A program made the translations under genes and the position numbers. Source: Bacillus sp. (in: firmicutes) (GTDB lineage Bacteria > Bacillota > Bacilli > Bacillales > Salisediminibacteriaceae). Taken from it: 49,138 bases of DNA. The stretch covers positions 1 to 49,138 of the forward strand of contig JAJOJL010000161.1 of assembly GCA_021208645.1 (NCBI GenBank), read 5' to 3'. The notes under the pieces are model-generated. The model did not search any database, had not been told where the DNA came from, and worked only from the letters and a program-made list of their open reading frames with translations. Positions 1-8,764 of the stretch are shown here, in pieces (within the stretch, counting starts at the first letter, position 1; the number at the start of each line of letters is the position of its first letter).

Positions 1-171
1 TAGTTTTAGGGAGCCAAACGGAATACTTTTTGAGTTAGCTACAGATGGGTCCTGGGTTTGAAATGGACGAGGATTTGAGCATTAGGGAAAAATTGGCCCT
101 ACCTCCATACTTTGAAGACCAGAGGAAATCAATAGAAGCAAAGCTTAAACCGTTAGATACAACGAATAGAC
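1..171 (+). pseudogene. C-terminal end of a ring-cleaving dioxygenase (VOC/glyoxalase family, MhqO-like), partial and frameshifted
   Basis: Only the last ~55 codons are in the window. The translation has the family's end motif FREPNGILFELATDG, then PGFEMDEDL, EKLALPP and IEAKLKPL, as in Bacillus MhqO/MhqA-type hydroquinone or catechol dioxygenases. These are cytosolic Fe(II) enzymes of the vicinal oxygen chelate fold. The first part reads in the frame of position 2 and the rest in the frame of position 45. One extra G in the GGG at 47-49 explains the shift. The second frame then stays open to 536, through a terminator and a repeat element, so that extension is not credible as protein. Homologues end near IEAxLxPL. 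Family is fairly certain; the substrate cannot be told. Confidence 0.7.
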
Positions 172-185
172 TAAAAATGATAGTG

Positions 186-220
186 AAGATGTTAAAGGTA
201 ATGACCTTAACATCTTTTTT
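186..220 (+). terminator. Rho-independent terminator of the dioxygenase gene
   Basis: An AAGATGTTAAAGGT arm (186-199) pairs with ACCTTAACATCTT (204-216) with one bulged A, and a run of T follows. It sits just after the expected end of the dioxygenase. Confidence 0.8.
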
Positions 221-233
221 CTTAGTTTTTATA

Positions 234-452
234 GAAACTATGGTTAATAAAGTTGATTTCAGCGTAAGGCACGACACTCCTCGAAAATGCTTCACATTTT
301 CTTCGTGCGTGGGTGTACTCGAGGATGCAACTCAGAGTCCTGCGGGAAAAGAGGTTAAGGGGAGACACCTCAGGCGAAGCCGAGGAGGCTCCACAACCTC
401 CCGCGGAAAGGGAGTGCCTGAAGCGGAAATCAACTACAAAAATTATAGTTTC
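234..452. repeat. MITE-like palindromic repeat, copy 1 (about 219 bp)
   Basis: The ends are imperfect terminal inverted repeats of 27 bp: GAAACTAT, nine variable bases, then AGTTGATTTC. The right end is the reverse complement with the same outer 8 and inner 10 bases. The interior carries CCCGCGG, CGAGGAGGCT and TCCTGCGGGAAAAG, which recur in opposite orientation in copies at about 7105 and 33857. An inner module with AAAATG..CACATTTTCTTCGTGCGTGGG is shared with the second copy only. No transposase is encoded. Open reading frames across it are by-products of its GC-rich palindromes. It lies between the dioxygenase terminator and the zwf promoter region. Confidence 0.7.
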
Positions 453-577
453 CATACATGGTGGTGGCTGAAAAGCCATGATTGTTTTATAAGAATATTT
501 TTTGTGCAATTCCCTGACAGCTTATTGTTTCCGTAAGAATTTACATTTTTGTGATATTAAAAAAATCAGTAGGGAAA

Positions 578-586
578 TGCTATCAT
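578..586 (+). promoter_or_regulatory. Possible extended -10 promoter element for zwf
   Basis: TGCTATCAT lies 43 bp before the zwf start and fits an extended -10 (TGnTATaaT-like). No convincing -35 is seen 16-18 bp upstream, so this is tentative. Confidence 0.35.
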
Positions 587-628
587 GAACACCTTTAATT
601 AAAGTACATAAAGAAAGAGGCAAAAGAA

Positions 629-2128
629 ATGAAAACTACGAACAAACCGAAAATACTCATCGTTATTTTTGGTGCAACTGGTGATTTAGCAAAAAGAAAA
701 TTGTTCCCTTCCATTTACCATCTATACAATAGAAAGAAATTATCAGAGGAATTTGCAATTGTAGGTGTTGGAAGAAGAGATTGGACAAATGAAACGTTAA
801 GGGAAACGGTTTGTCATTCTATAAAGGGGGAAATAAATCCTAATGTTAAGGGACTAACTGATTTTTGTAAGCATTTTTACTATCTTCCTATTGACGTAGC
901 TAGTAAAAAACTCTTATCAAGGATTAAAAGAGTTACTTTCGAAATTAGATCAAGAATATAATATTCCAGGAAACCGAATTTTTTATATGGCAATGGCACC
1001 GGAGTTTTTTGGGACGATTGCATCCCATTTAAAATCAGAAGGTCTTACGAATACAGAAGGATGGGCAAGACTAATTATCGAAAAGCCCTTTGGTCATGAT
1101 TTCTCATCAGCATATAAATTAAATGAAGAAATTAGGGAAGCCTTCCATGAAAACCAAATTTACCGGATTGATCATTATTTAGGGAAAGAAATGGTGCAAA
1201 ATATTGAAGTTATTCGTTTTGCCAATGCAATTTTTGAACCATTATGGAATAATCGTTATATTTCCAATATCCAAATTACATCCAGTGAAACATTAGGAGT
1301 GGAGGATAGAGGAGGTTACTATGAAACTTCCGGAGCCCTTAGGGATATGGTACAAAACCATATGTTGCAAATGGTTTCTCTAATCGCCATGGACCCTCCA
1401 ATTAGATTAACCCCAGATGAAATTAGAAGTGAAAAAATAAAAGTTCTACGAGCACTGAGACCTGTTGACCTCATAAATATTGATGAGCATTTTGTTAGGG
1501 GTCAGTATGGACCAGGGGTAATTAATCAAAATACTGTAAGTGGATATCGTGAAGAGGACAAAGTAAATCCCTTTTCAAATACGGAGACTTTTGTTGCCGG
1601 AAAACTACTTATTGATAATCATCGATGGGCAGGTGTTCCGTTTTTTATAAGAACAGGAAAAGGATGGGGATTAAATCAACAAAAATCGTTATTCAGTTTA
1701 AAGAGCTACCGATGAACTTATATTTCGATCAAGATCAAGTAAATCATCCTAATTTATTGATTATTCATATACAACCGGATGAAGGGATTACATTAAGATT
1801 AAATGGCAATAAACTGGACTATACGGGAGGAACGGTTCCTGTTCAGTTATATTACAGTAACAATAGTAACGGTAGTGTGAATACCCCCGAAGCTTACGAA
1901 AGATTATTATATGACTGTATCCTAGGAGATACAACAAACTTTGCCCATTGGGATGAATTAAACTTATCGTGGAAGTTTATTGATGCCATATCAAATTATT
2001 GGGCAAATAATCTCCCAGGTTCATTCCCAAATTATGAAGCTGGAACGATGGGACCAAAAACGTCAGACGAATTGTTGAAAAAAGATGGATTTCAGTGGTG
2101 GTCATTGTTAAGTGATAATGTAAACTGA
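629..2128 (+). pseudogene. zwf: Glucose-6-phosphate 1-dehydrogenase, split by two single-base frameshifts
   Basis: It oxidises glucose 6-phosphate to 6-phosphogluconolactone with NADP+, the entry to the oxidative pentose phosphate pathway, in the cytosol. The nucleotide-binding motif GATGDLAKRKLFPSIY is near residue 15, and EKPFGHDF and the active-site RIDHYLGKEMVQN are present. The C-terminal domain runs to GTMGPKTSDELL. Length across the frames is about 499 aa, normal for the family. The frame shifts once in the A run at 926-929 (one extra A; removal gives RIKELLSKLDQEYN) and back in the A run at 1658-1661 (one A missing; RTGKRMGIKS). With both repaired no stop codon remains, so a sequencing error is as likely as a true mutation. 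AAAGAGG precedes the ATG. gnd, the next oxidative step, lies beyond the ectoine operon. Confidence 0.85.
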
Positions 2129-2146
2129 CAAACATAGGAGGTAGAA

Positions 2147-2780
2147 ATGAAGATAATTGATATAAGTTCTCCCATTTATACCGGTATGCCCGTATATAAA
2201 GACAAGGAAGAAAAACAACCGGTATTTAATACAGTAACGAATGGGTATGTAACAGAAACTCGAATGCAATTGGATGTTCATACAGGAACCCATGTAGATT
2301 CACCATTGCATATGGTTTTGGGAGGTGCAACCTTTGAAACGATCCCTCTAGACCATTTAGTCGGGCCTTGTAAAGTATTTGATTTAACAATGGTGGAGGA
2401 TAGCATTACTGTCGCAGTATTTAGAAAAGTTAAATATTGAAAAAAATGATTTTATCCTGTTAAAAACGAAAAATTCCTTTGACAAAGATTTTAATTTTAA
2501 CTTTGTTTTTGTTGCAGAAGACGGGGCAAAGTTTTTAGCTACAAAGGGGGTGAGGGGGGTTGGAATAGATTCCCTTGGGATTGAAAGAAGCCAAGAAGGA
2601 CATCCAACTCATAAAACTCTATTTAACAACAGCATTATTATCGTTGAAGGTCTTCGCCTAAAAGAGGTTGTAGAAGGTGAGTATTTCATGGTTATTGCCC
2701 CTTTGAAGCTAGAAGGAACAGATGGTTCACCGGCTCGAGCATTATTAATTGATGGTTTTGGAAGGGATGACTTCAAATAA
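2147..2780 (+). pseudogene. Cyclase family protein (arylformamidase/KynB-like), one frameshift
   Basis: The protein is a metal-dependent hydrolase of the cyclase family, about 210 aa. The metal-binding signature HTGTHVDSPLH is around residues 45-55. The C-terminal half has the typical GIDSLGIE and EGTDGSPARALL. It starts 18 bp after zwf with a good SD (AGGAGG), so the two are probably co-transcribed. The frame changes at about 2419: removal of one T gives ADLEKLNIEKNDF and restores one open frame. A second member of the family lies at 33090 beside kynU and is the better kynB candidate. This copy is therefore called only to family level. Its role beside zwf is unknown. Confidence 0.75.
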
Positions 2781-2822
2781 ACAGTTTACACTTATTCGTG
2801 TGAACATTGGACATACACATAA

Positions 2823-2862
2823 AAACAGGATGCCCACATATTATATATTGGGCATCCTGTTT
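2823..2862. terminator. Bidirectional terminator between the cyclase gene and ectC
   Basis: A perfect 14-bp stem AAACAGGATGCCCA/TGGGCATCCTGTTT has A and T tracts on both sides. It can end transcription from zwf-cyclase (+) and from ectABC (-). Confidence 0.85.
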
Positions 2863-2878
2863 AGGTTTCATTAAACGA

Positions 2879-3265
2879 CTATTCCTTAACTACTGGGTAA
2901 ACACCATTTTCATCGTGTACTTCTTTACCTGTAATTGGGGGGTTAAATACACAAACCATTCGCATATCTGTTTTACCACGCAATAAGTGCTCATCATGCT
3001 CATCTAATGCGTAAAGGGTACCAGCTGTAATTTTGTGCACCTTGTTATCCTTCAGTGTTACGACTTCCCCTTCTCCTTCGATACAATAGACAGCTTCTAA
3101 ATGGTTTTGGTACCAAATATGCGTTTCTGTACCTGCCTTAATAATTGTATCGTGAACGGAATACCCCATACCATCTTTCGCTAATATGAGACGTCGACTG
3201 ACCCAATTTCCTCCATCAATTTCTTGCTCTGACCCTATGATATCTTCTAGTTTAACTACTTTCAT
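2879..3265 (-). CDS. ectC: L-ectoine synthase
   Basis: EctC cyclises N-gamma-acetyl-L-2,4-diaminobutyrate to ectoine, the last step of synthesis of this compatible solute, in the cytosol. The 128-aa cupin protein has the usual EctC length. It starts [13 protein letters not shown], has [24 protein letters not shown] (read as [20 protein letters not shown] followed by EGEV) as the cupin core, and [11 protein letters not shown] and [10 protein letters not shown] towards the end. An AGGAGG Shine-Dalgarno sits upstream. It is the last gene of ectABC, 40 bp after ectB, and is followed by a strong terminator. The reading frame is intact. Confidence 0.96.
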   Translation of the reverse strand: MKVVKLEDIIGSEQEIDGGNWVSRRLILAKDGMGYSVHDTIIKAGTETHIWYQNHLEAVYCIEGEGEVVTLKDNKVHKITAGTLYALDEHDEHLLRGKTDMRMVCVFNPPITGKEVHDENGVYPVVKE

Positions 3266-3305
3266 GTTGTTTTCCTCCTGTTTTCCTTTATATATAAGTA
3301 GATGT

Positions 3306-4589
3306 TTAGTTTGCGACTAATTCTTCAGCTGAAATCAGACTTTTCACACTGTCTTCAATTATTTTTAGTCCTTTTTCTAGACCTTCTTCATCAATAATTA
3401 GCGGTGGGAACAACTTAAATACTTGGTCATTAACACCGGAGGTTTCCATAATCAGCCCTCGTTTAAAGGCTTCTTCGGCAACTTTGGAAGCAAGACCATA
3501 AACCTGGGATTCAACCCCTTGCATAAAGCCACGCCCTCGAACGTTGCCGTCTAATTCTGGATACTTTTCTACTAGTTTTTGAAGGAACTCTGTAATTCTT
3601 GCAGATTTTTTATTAATGCTTTCTTCAAAAGACTTATCTTCCCAGTAAGTTAATGATTCAGTTGCAGTAATAAATGCTGGATTATTACCACGGAAAGTAC
3701 CATTATGCTCACCAGGATTCCAAATATCTAATTCTGGTTTGAATAAGGTTAAGGCTAATGGCATGCCATAGCCACCGATGGATTTAGATAAGCAAATGAT
3801 ATCAGGTTTAATCCCTGCTGGCTCGAAGGAGAAGAATGGACCAGTTCTGCCGACTCCTGCTTGAACATCATCAATAATGAGGAGGATTCCCCATTTTTTA
3901 CAAATTTCATCTACACGTTGCAACCACTCAAAACGGGCAGCATTAATTCCACCTTCACCTTGAACAGTTTCTAAGATCATTGCTGCTGGAGTATCAACAC
4001 CACTACCATTGTCTTCAAGGAATCTTTCTAAATAATCTAAAGTGTCCATCTCTTCATTTACAAAGTTGTCATATGGCATTGTTACGGTATGATTTAGAGG
4101 TATTCCGGCACCGGCACGTTTTGATGCATTACCAGTAACAGACAAGGAGCCAATCGTCATCCCATGGAATCCGTTAGTAAAGCTGATAACATCTGTTCTG
4201 CCAGTTACTTTACGAGCTAGTTTTAACGCGCTTTCTACGGTATTCGTTCCAGTCGGTCCTGGAAACATAACCTTATAGTCCATATTTCTTGGTTTTAAAA
4301 TAACTTCATTGAATTTATTTAAAAACTCTCTTTTAGCTGCAGTTGCCATATCTAACGAATGAATTACACCATCGCTCATTAAATATTCCATCAGCTTTTT
4401 TTTCATTCTAGGTTCATTGTGACCATAGTTTAAGGCACCAGCACCAGAGAAAAAGTCGATATATTCTTTCCCCGCTTCATCCCACATTTTATAGCCTTTC
4501 GCTTTTGTGAAAACAGTAGGGAATCCACGCACATAGCTCCGCACATTTGATTCTAATTGTTCAAAGATACTCAGGTCATTTTTAGTCAT
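3306..4589 (-). CDS. ectB: Diaminobutyrate--2-oxoglutarate transaminase
   Basis: EctB is a PLP-dependent class III aminotransferase that converts aspartate-semialdehyde and glutamate to L-2,4-diaminobutyrate, the first ectoine-specific step. The start ATG at 4589 is chosen because GGAGGT lies at a normal distance before it. It gives 427 aa, the standard EctB length. A further in-frame start at 4628 lies upstream of that SD. Motifs are [51 protein letters not shown] and the PLP-lysine region [15 protein letters not shown]. The frame is intact. It sits between ectA and ectC in one operon. Confidence 0.96.
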   Translation of the reverse strand: MTKNDLSIFEQLESNVRSYVRGFPTVFTKAKGYKMWDEAGKEYIDFFSGAGALNYGHNEPRMKKKLMEYLMSDGVIHSLDMATAAKREFLNKFNEVILKPRNMDYKVMFPGPTGTNTVESALKLARKVTGRTDVISFTNGFHGMTIGSLSVTGNASKRAGAGIPLNHTVTMPYDNFVNEEMDTLDYLERFLEDNGSGVDTPAAMILETVQGEGGINAARFEWLQRVDEICKKWGILLIIDDVQAGVGRTGPFFSFEPAGIKPDIICLSKSIGGYGMPLALTLFKPELDIWNPGEHNGTFRGNNPAFITATESLTYWEDKSFEESINKKSARITEFLQKLVEKYPELDGNVRGRGFMQGVESQVYGLASKVAEEAFKRGLIMETSGVNDQVFKLFPPLIIDEEGLEKGLKIIEDSVKSLISAEELVAN

Positions 4590-4643
4590 AGGTTTAAACT
4601 TACCTCCGTCATTTTTTGTGAGAAACAAACTAACTTTATCGGT

Positions 4644-5150
4644 TTACTCGGATAAAGGGCCGATCCTGTATGTGAATTCAGCTTCGTGGTTCTCTGGAAA
4701 CAGTTCCTCTGCAAAACATTCCGTAACTTTACAGTCAGTAGAATGCTCCCTTGCTAATTTTAAAAATAGGGATTGAGATGCTGCGTTGGATGAGGTTACT
4801 GTTGCCTCAACATAATTAACCTGTTTACATGCAGATCTTTCCAATATTTCATTTAACATTTTGGAAGCAATTCCTTTTCCCCGCTGTGATCCATCAACGC
4901 CGACCTGCCATATGAAAAGCACATCTTGTTTTTCAGGAGGGATAAAGGCAGTGACAAAGCCGACCACCTTGTCGTTTTCCTTTGCAACAACGCATGTTTC
5001 GGAAAAAAATTCACACATCATAATATATTTATATGGAGAATTAAGGTCTAATGTAGAGGCCTTAACTAATTCCCACATAGGTGTTCCATCGTTCTTAGTA
5101 GGTTTCGTCAATGTAAACGTATCGAGAACTGCTTGTGTTTTGTTTGCCAT
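4644..5150 (-). CDS. ectA: L-2,4-diaminobutyric acid acetyltransferase
   Basis: EctA is a GNAT-fold enzyme that transfers acetyl from acetyl-CoA to the gamma-amino group of diaminobutyrate. It has 168 aa, normal for EctA, with GTPMWELVKASTLDLNSPYKY, VGVDGSQRGKGIASKML (acetyl-CoA loop, Q/RxxGxG/A) and the family C-terminus. It is the first gene of the operon. The SD before the ATG is only moderate (GGGGTG). A 400-bp AT-rich leader or promoter region with palindromes lies upstream, consistent with osmotic control, but I cannot place the transcription start. Confidence 0.95.
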   Translation of the reverse strand: MANKTQAVLDTFTLTKPTKNDGTPMWELVKASTLDLNSPYKYIMMCEFFSETCVVAKENDKVVGFVTAFIPPEKQDVLFIWQVGVDGSQRGKGIASKMLNEILERSACKQVNYVEATVTSSNAASQSLFLKLAREHSTDCKVTECFAEELFPENHEAEFTYRIGPLSE

Positions 5151-5500
5151 TAAAATTTTTCACCCCGGTTAAAAAGTGATTTTTCGTTCTTGATAAAAAA
5201 TCCCCTCCTCGTAAGGTTTCGTAGAAAATGTAACATTAACATTATTAATGGTATTAATTTCTTGAAAATTATCAAACCTGTTAATTATCATAATTAGCGT
5301 TTAATAATGATTAATCTACTGACAAGTAGATGAGGGGTACAAATCTTTTTTATTCCTCCTAAATTGTATCGATTTCGAGCGATTTGATAATTTTCGACAA
5401 AAATCCACCTAAAAAATGTAAAATATTAAATGTGTTTGCCCATCCTTACATTTGTCCAATTTTTTTATTTCATAAAGAATTTAACAGGAAACAATAAAAT
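5151..5500 (-). promoter_or_regulatory. Upstream region of ectABC with AT-rich palindromes
   Basis: About 350 bp without a gene lies between ectA and the gnd terminator. It holds a 15-bp palindrome TAATTAT-C-ATAATTA at 5282-5296 and, next to it, a TTAATAATGATTAAT near-palindrome at 5301-5315. Read toward ectA it also holds two strong SD-like sequences, AGGAGG near 5354-5360 and GAGGAGG near 5203-5209, with no convincing start codon. No clear -35/-10 pair could be fixed. The palindromes could be operators; this is inference. Confidence 0.4.
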
Positions 5501-5538
5501 AAGGGTAGCTAAATGGGCAAATTCCCAATGCTACCCTT
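5501..5538 (-). terminator. Rho-independent terminator of gnd
   Basis: AAGGGTAGC pairs with GCTACCCTT with an inner GGGCAAATTCCC, and on the minus strand it is followed by ATTTTATT. It lies 20 bp after the gnd stop codon. Confidence 0.8.
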
Positions 5539-5557
5539 AAAAGTGAATGAATTTAGT

Positions 5558-6970
5558 TTAGTGTTTAAGCCATTCAGTATGGAAATTTCCAGCTTTATCT
5601 ATTCGTTGATACGTATGAGCTCCGAAATAATCCCTCTGTGCTTGTAGCAGATTGGCAGGGAGTCTCTCTGTTCGGTAACTGTCATAATAGGAGAGGGCGG
5701 CAGTAAATCCTGGTATTGGAATACCTCGTTGAACAGCTAAACAGACAACTTCCCTTAAAGCCATCTGGTAGTCATTTGAAATTTCTTTGAAATAAGGGTC
5801 TAACAATAGATTTGGTAAAGCAGGATCTCTATCATAGGCTTCTTTAATATTTTGCAGGAATGCTGCACGTATAATGCAACCACCACGGAAAATCATGGCA
5901 ATGTTCCCATAGTTCAGTTCCCAATCATAATGATCAGATGCTGCTTTTAACTGGGCGAAACCTTGAGCATAGGAACATATTTTACTAAAATATAATGCTC
6001 GACGAATCAGCTCAACATACTGTTTTTTATTTGCAGTAAAAGGTTCAATTGGTGGACCGGAGAGTACTTTGCTAGCTTCCACTCTTTCGCTTTTCATGGC
6101 AGAAAGGAACCGGGCAAAGACGGACTCTGTAATGATCGGTAGAGGTACACCTAAGTCTAATGCACTTTTAGAAGTCCATTTACCTGTACCTTTTTGTCCA
6201 GCAGTGTCTAAAATAACATCTACTAATGGCTTTCCAGTTTCGTCATCCATTTTTGTGAAAATATCTGCTGTTATCTCGATTAAATAACTATCTAACTCCC
6301 CTTTGTTCCAATCGGTGAAAATCTTATGAAGGTCTTCTGCACCTAACCCTAATACATCTTTCATAATGAAATAGGCTTCACAAATTAGCTGCATATCACC
6401 ATATTCAATACCATTATGAACCATTTTGACGTAATGACCAGCCCCGTTTGGACCAATATATGTACAGCAAGGTTCCCCATTTACCATTGCAGAAATATCT
6501 TTGAGCATTGGTGAAATGAGTTCGTATGCTTCCCTTTGTCCTCCTGGCATGATCGATGGACCTTTCAGGGCCCCTTCCTCACCACCAGATACACCAGCAC
6601 CAATAAAATGAATTCCTATATCAGCTAAATAAAGATTTCGTCTTATGGTGTCTTCAAAATATGTATTTCCTCCATCGATTATAATATCTTTTTCTGTTAA
6701 ATATGGGAGTAGGGATTCAATTGCTTTATCAGTCACTTCTCCCGCTTGTACCATAAGAAGGATTTTTCTAGGTACTTCTAATGAGTGGACAAATTCTTCA
6801 ATACTAAAATTTCCTTTTAGATTTTTACCCGTGTTTTGCTGAACAATCTCTTCCACTTTTCTCTAGAGATATCATGTATGGACACGGAATAGCCCTTGCT
6901 CTCGAAGTTTAAGGCTAGACTTTTATCCCATTACTCCAACACCTAATACACCTATTTGTTGTTTCGTCAT
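5558..6970 (-). CDS. gnd: 6-phosphogluconate dehydrogenase (decarboxylating), two N-terminal frameshifts
   Basis: It converts 6-phosphogluconate to ribulose 5-phosphate and CO2 with NADP+, the third step of the oxidative pentose phosphate pathway. The true start is the ATG at 6970 ([15 protein letters not shown]), giving about 470 aa, the usual length. From about 6856 to the end the frame is intact, with [52 protein letters not shown] and the C-terminal FHTEW. Two single-base changes break the first 40 codons. One extra base sits at about 6925, after VMG (removal gives GKSLALNF). One A is missing at 6857-6860 (repair gives SREKVEEIVQ). No other damage is seen, so a sequencing error is plausible. 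Confidence 0.9.
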
Positions 6971-7104
6971 TTGTTTCCATCTCCCGTTTAGGATATTTAC
7001 TTGAGAATAACACTTGTACTAGTTTGTATCTATATTTACTATTTTATGAAACAATTCATAATGCCATATCTTATTATAAATGAAAGCTTATTAATTATAA
7101 AAAG

Positions 7105-7415
7105 GCTCTGTTAGTCTTTGTTGTTGATTTTTGCTACAGGAGCTCGCTTTCCGCGGGCAACGCTTCAGCCTCCTCGTCCCTGCGGGGTCTTCTGTCTCTT
7201 CCTCTGCTAGCTTTGCTATGTAGCAAATGCGTCGAGACAAATCGAAGCTTATTCATGAAGTAAACGCTCTTAGCCGTTGCTTTTCCCGCAGGACTTTGAG
7301 ATGCTTCCTCGAAATAGCCCACGCACGAAGAAAATGTGTAAGCATTTTCGAGGAGTCTCGCTCCTTTCGCAAAATCAACGCATATCCAAAATCAACATTA
7401 TAATAATAGAAGTTC
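7105..7415. repeat. MITE-like palindromic repeat, copy 2 (about 310 bp)
   Basis: The left end has GCTCTGTTA, eight variable bases, then TGTTGATTTT, matching the left end of copy 3. The inner right end AAAATCAACA is present, but the outer TAACAGAGC has decayed. The core carries CAGGAGCTCGCTTTCCGCGG, TCCCTGCGGGGTCTTC and GTCTCGCTCCTTTCGC, and an extra inner hairpin module that copy 1 also has (CCCACGCACGAAGAAAATGTG). Its right side directly abuts the stump of an AEC transporter gene. No transposase is encoded, and the short frames across it are not genes. Confidence 0.75.
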
Positions 7416-7608
7416 ATGAATAACTGAAAAGGCTATGGAGAAATTCATGGAATAAAGAATGAGTGCTGGTAAAGTGATATTTAATACGAGTTGTATCATG
7501 AATCCATCGCTTTGTTTATTAAAAAACGCCACGGTAGGCTCCTATATAGCCAATAAGGGTAATAATAAACAAGATAAGAATTTCTTGGGAAAATTCAAGC
7601 ATTGGCAT
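7411..7608 (-). pseudogene. Remnant of an AEC (auxin efflux carrier) family transporter
   Basis: A good SD (AGGAGGTG) precedes ATG at 7608. The first codons read MPMLEFSQEILILFIITLIGYIGAYRG split across a normal first TM helix. After one missing base in the A/T run at 7521-7526 the frame continues NKQSDGFMIQLVLNITLPAL and ILYSMNF, which is the AEC N-terminal signature (LLNITLPALIIYSM-like). Homology stops after about 60 codons exactly where repeat copy 2 begins. The other ~240 codons are not found on the far side of the repeat. It looks like a gene cut off by insertion plus deletion. Confidence 0.7.
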
Positions 7609-7724
7609 TCTATCCACCTCCTTTATACCGTATGAAAACATGAATAAAAAGAAACTCGTCAGTCAACATAAAACGTCTTGTGGTAGGAAAAATTAAAAAT
7701 ATATAGAAAGGGAGGCGAGCATCG

Positions 7725-8690
7725 GTGACAATTGTACGTCTCGGCTATGTAGCCATGAGTATGGAGTTAAAAAACAGTTCCCCATCCCAAACCATGACCT
7801 ATGCCCAATTTGAAAAGATCAACGATAAAGAAGGTGCCATTCGAAAACTAGTGCGGCTTGCCATCTCTAATTTAGAGAACTGCCTTCGTCTGTTAAAACA
7901 TAATAGAGCGAATGATATTACTTTTTTTCGCTTTAGCTCAAAACTTATTCCCCTTGCAAATCATGAAGCTTTAAAAGGTTGGGACTTTATTGCTCCTTTG
8001 AAAGAGTCACTGAAAGATATTGGTTTTTTTGTAAAAGAGCACGATGTAAGAGTAGATTTTCATCCGGATCATTTTGTCTTGCTTAATTCTCCTAAAAATG
8101 AAATCTTAAAGGCATCTATTCAGACATTAAAGATGCATAAGGATTTATTGCAAGGAATGGAAATTGATTTAAGTCAACGCTGTGTCATGCATGTTGGTGG
8201 CAGTTATAAAGACAAGGTTACTGCATTAGAACGTTTCATACATAATTGGGCCTATGTACCTCGGGATATACAGAAAATGATCATGTTGGAGAATGATGAC
8301 AAATCCTTTCACCTTCATGATACGTTATATTTATGTGAGAAATTGGCCATTCCACTTGTGTTTGATTACCACCACCATTTAGCCAATAATGAAGATACAG
8401 AATGGCAGAAGGATTGGGGGAGGGTAGTAGACACATGGTCAGACGCTCATCTTCCAGTTAAAATGCACATATCAAGTCCGAAAAGCGAGAAAGAGTTTCG
8501 GCATCATGCTGATTTTATTGATGTGAGCATGTTTCTTCGATTTTTAGGTGAAATAAAGGGTTCTGTTCCTCAAATTGATTGTATGATTGAAGCAAAACAA
8601 AAGGATCAAGCCTTATTTCGATTAATGGAGGAGTTAAGGAATTCGAATGAGGTAGAAATCATCAATGGAGCAAGCTTTTATGTAAAATAA
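7725..8690 (+). CDS. uvsE: UV DNA damage endonuclease
   Basis: UvsE/UVDE nicks DNA 5' of UV photoproducts and some abasic sites, starting alternative excision repair. It has a TIM-barrel with a metal cluster. The 321-aa protein has VRLGYVAMS at the start, FRFSSKLIPLANH, VRVDFHPDHFVLLNSP, CVMHVGGSYKDK, MLENDDKSF and PLVFDYHHH, which supply the His/Glu/Asp metal ligands of the family. The start is GTG after GGGAGG. The frame is intact. It stands alone, 74 bp before the next gene, with no visible SOS box. Confidence 0.93.
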   Translation: MTIVRLGYVAMSMELKNSSPSQTMTYAQFEKINDKEGAIRKLVRLAISNLENCLRLLKHNRANDITFFRFSSKLIPLANHEALKGWDFIAPLKESLKDIGFFVKEHDVRVDFHPDHFVLLNSPKNEILKASIQTLKMHKDLLQGMEIDLSQRCVMHVGGSYKDKVTALERFIHNWAYVPRDIQKMIMLENDDKSFHLHDTLYLCEKLAIPLVFDYHHHLANNEDTEWQKDWGRVVDTWSDAHLPVKMHISSPKSEKEFRHHADFIDVSMFLRFLGEIKGSVPQIDCMIEAKQKDQALFRLMEELRNSNEVEIINGASFYVK

Positions 8691-8764
8691 GTTTAATTTG
8701 TGTAGGAAATCAAATTTCAATAGAGAAATATATAAATTAGATGAATTTAGAAAGGGGTGGGATA

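Noticed and set aside
45-536. A 163-codon open frame through the dioxygenase end, a terminator and repeat copy 1
   Set aside because: Only the first 42 codons match a protein family. The rest crosses a terminator hairpin and palindromic repeat, so it is open by chance.
4590-4628. Upstream start for ectB adding 13 residues
   Set aside because: The ribosome site GGAGGT lies inside that extension, and EctB of normal length begins at the ATG at 4589.
7134-7322. Open frame inside repeat copy 2
   Set aside because: It is made of the GC-rich palindromes of the repeat, has no SD, and the same kind of frame appears in copies 1 and 3.
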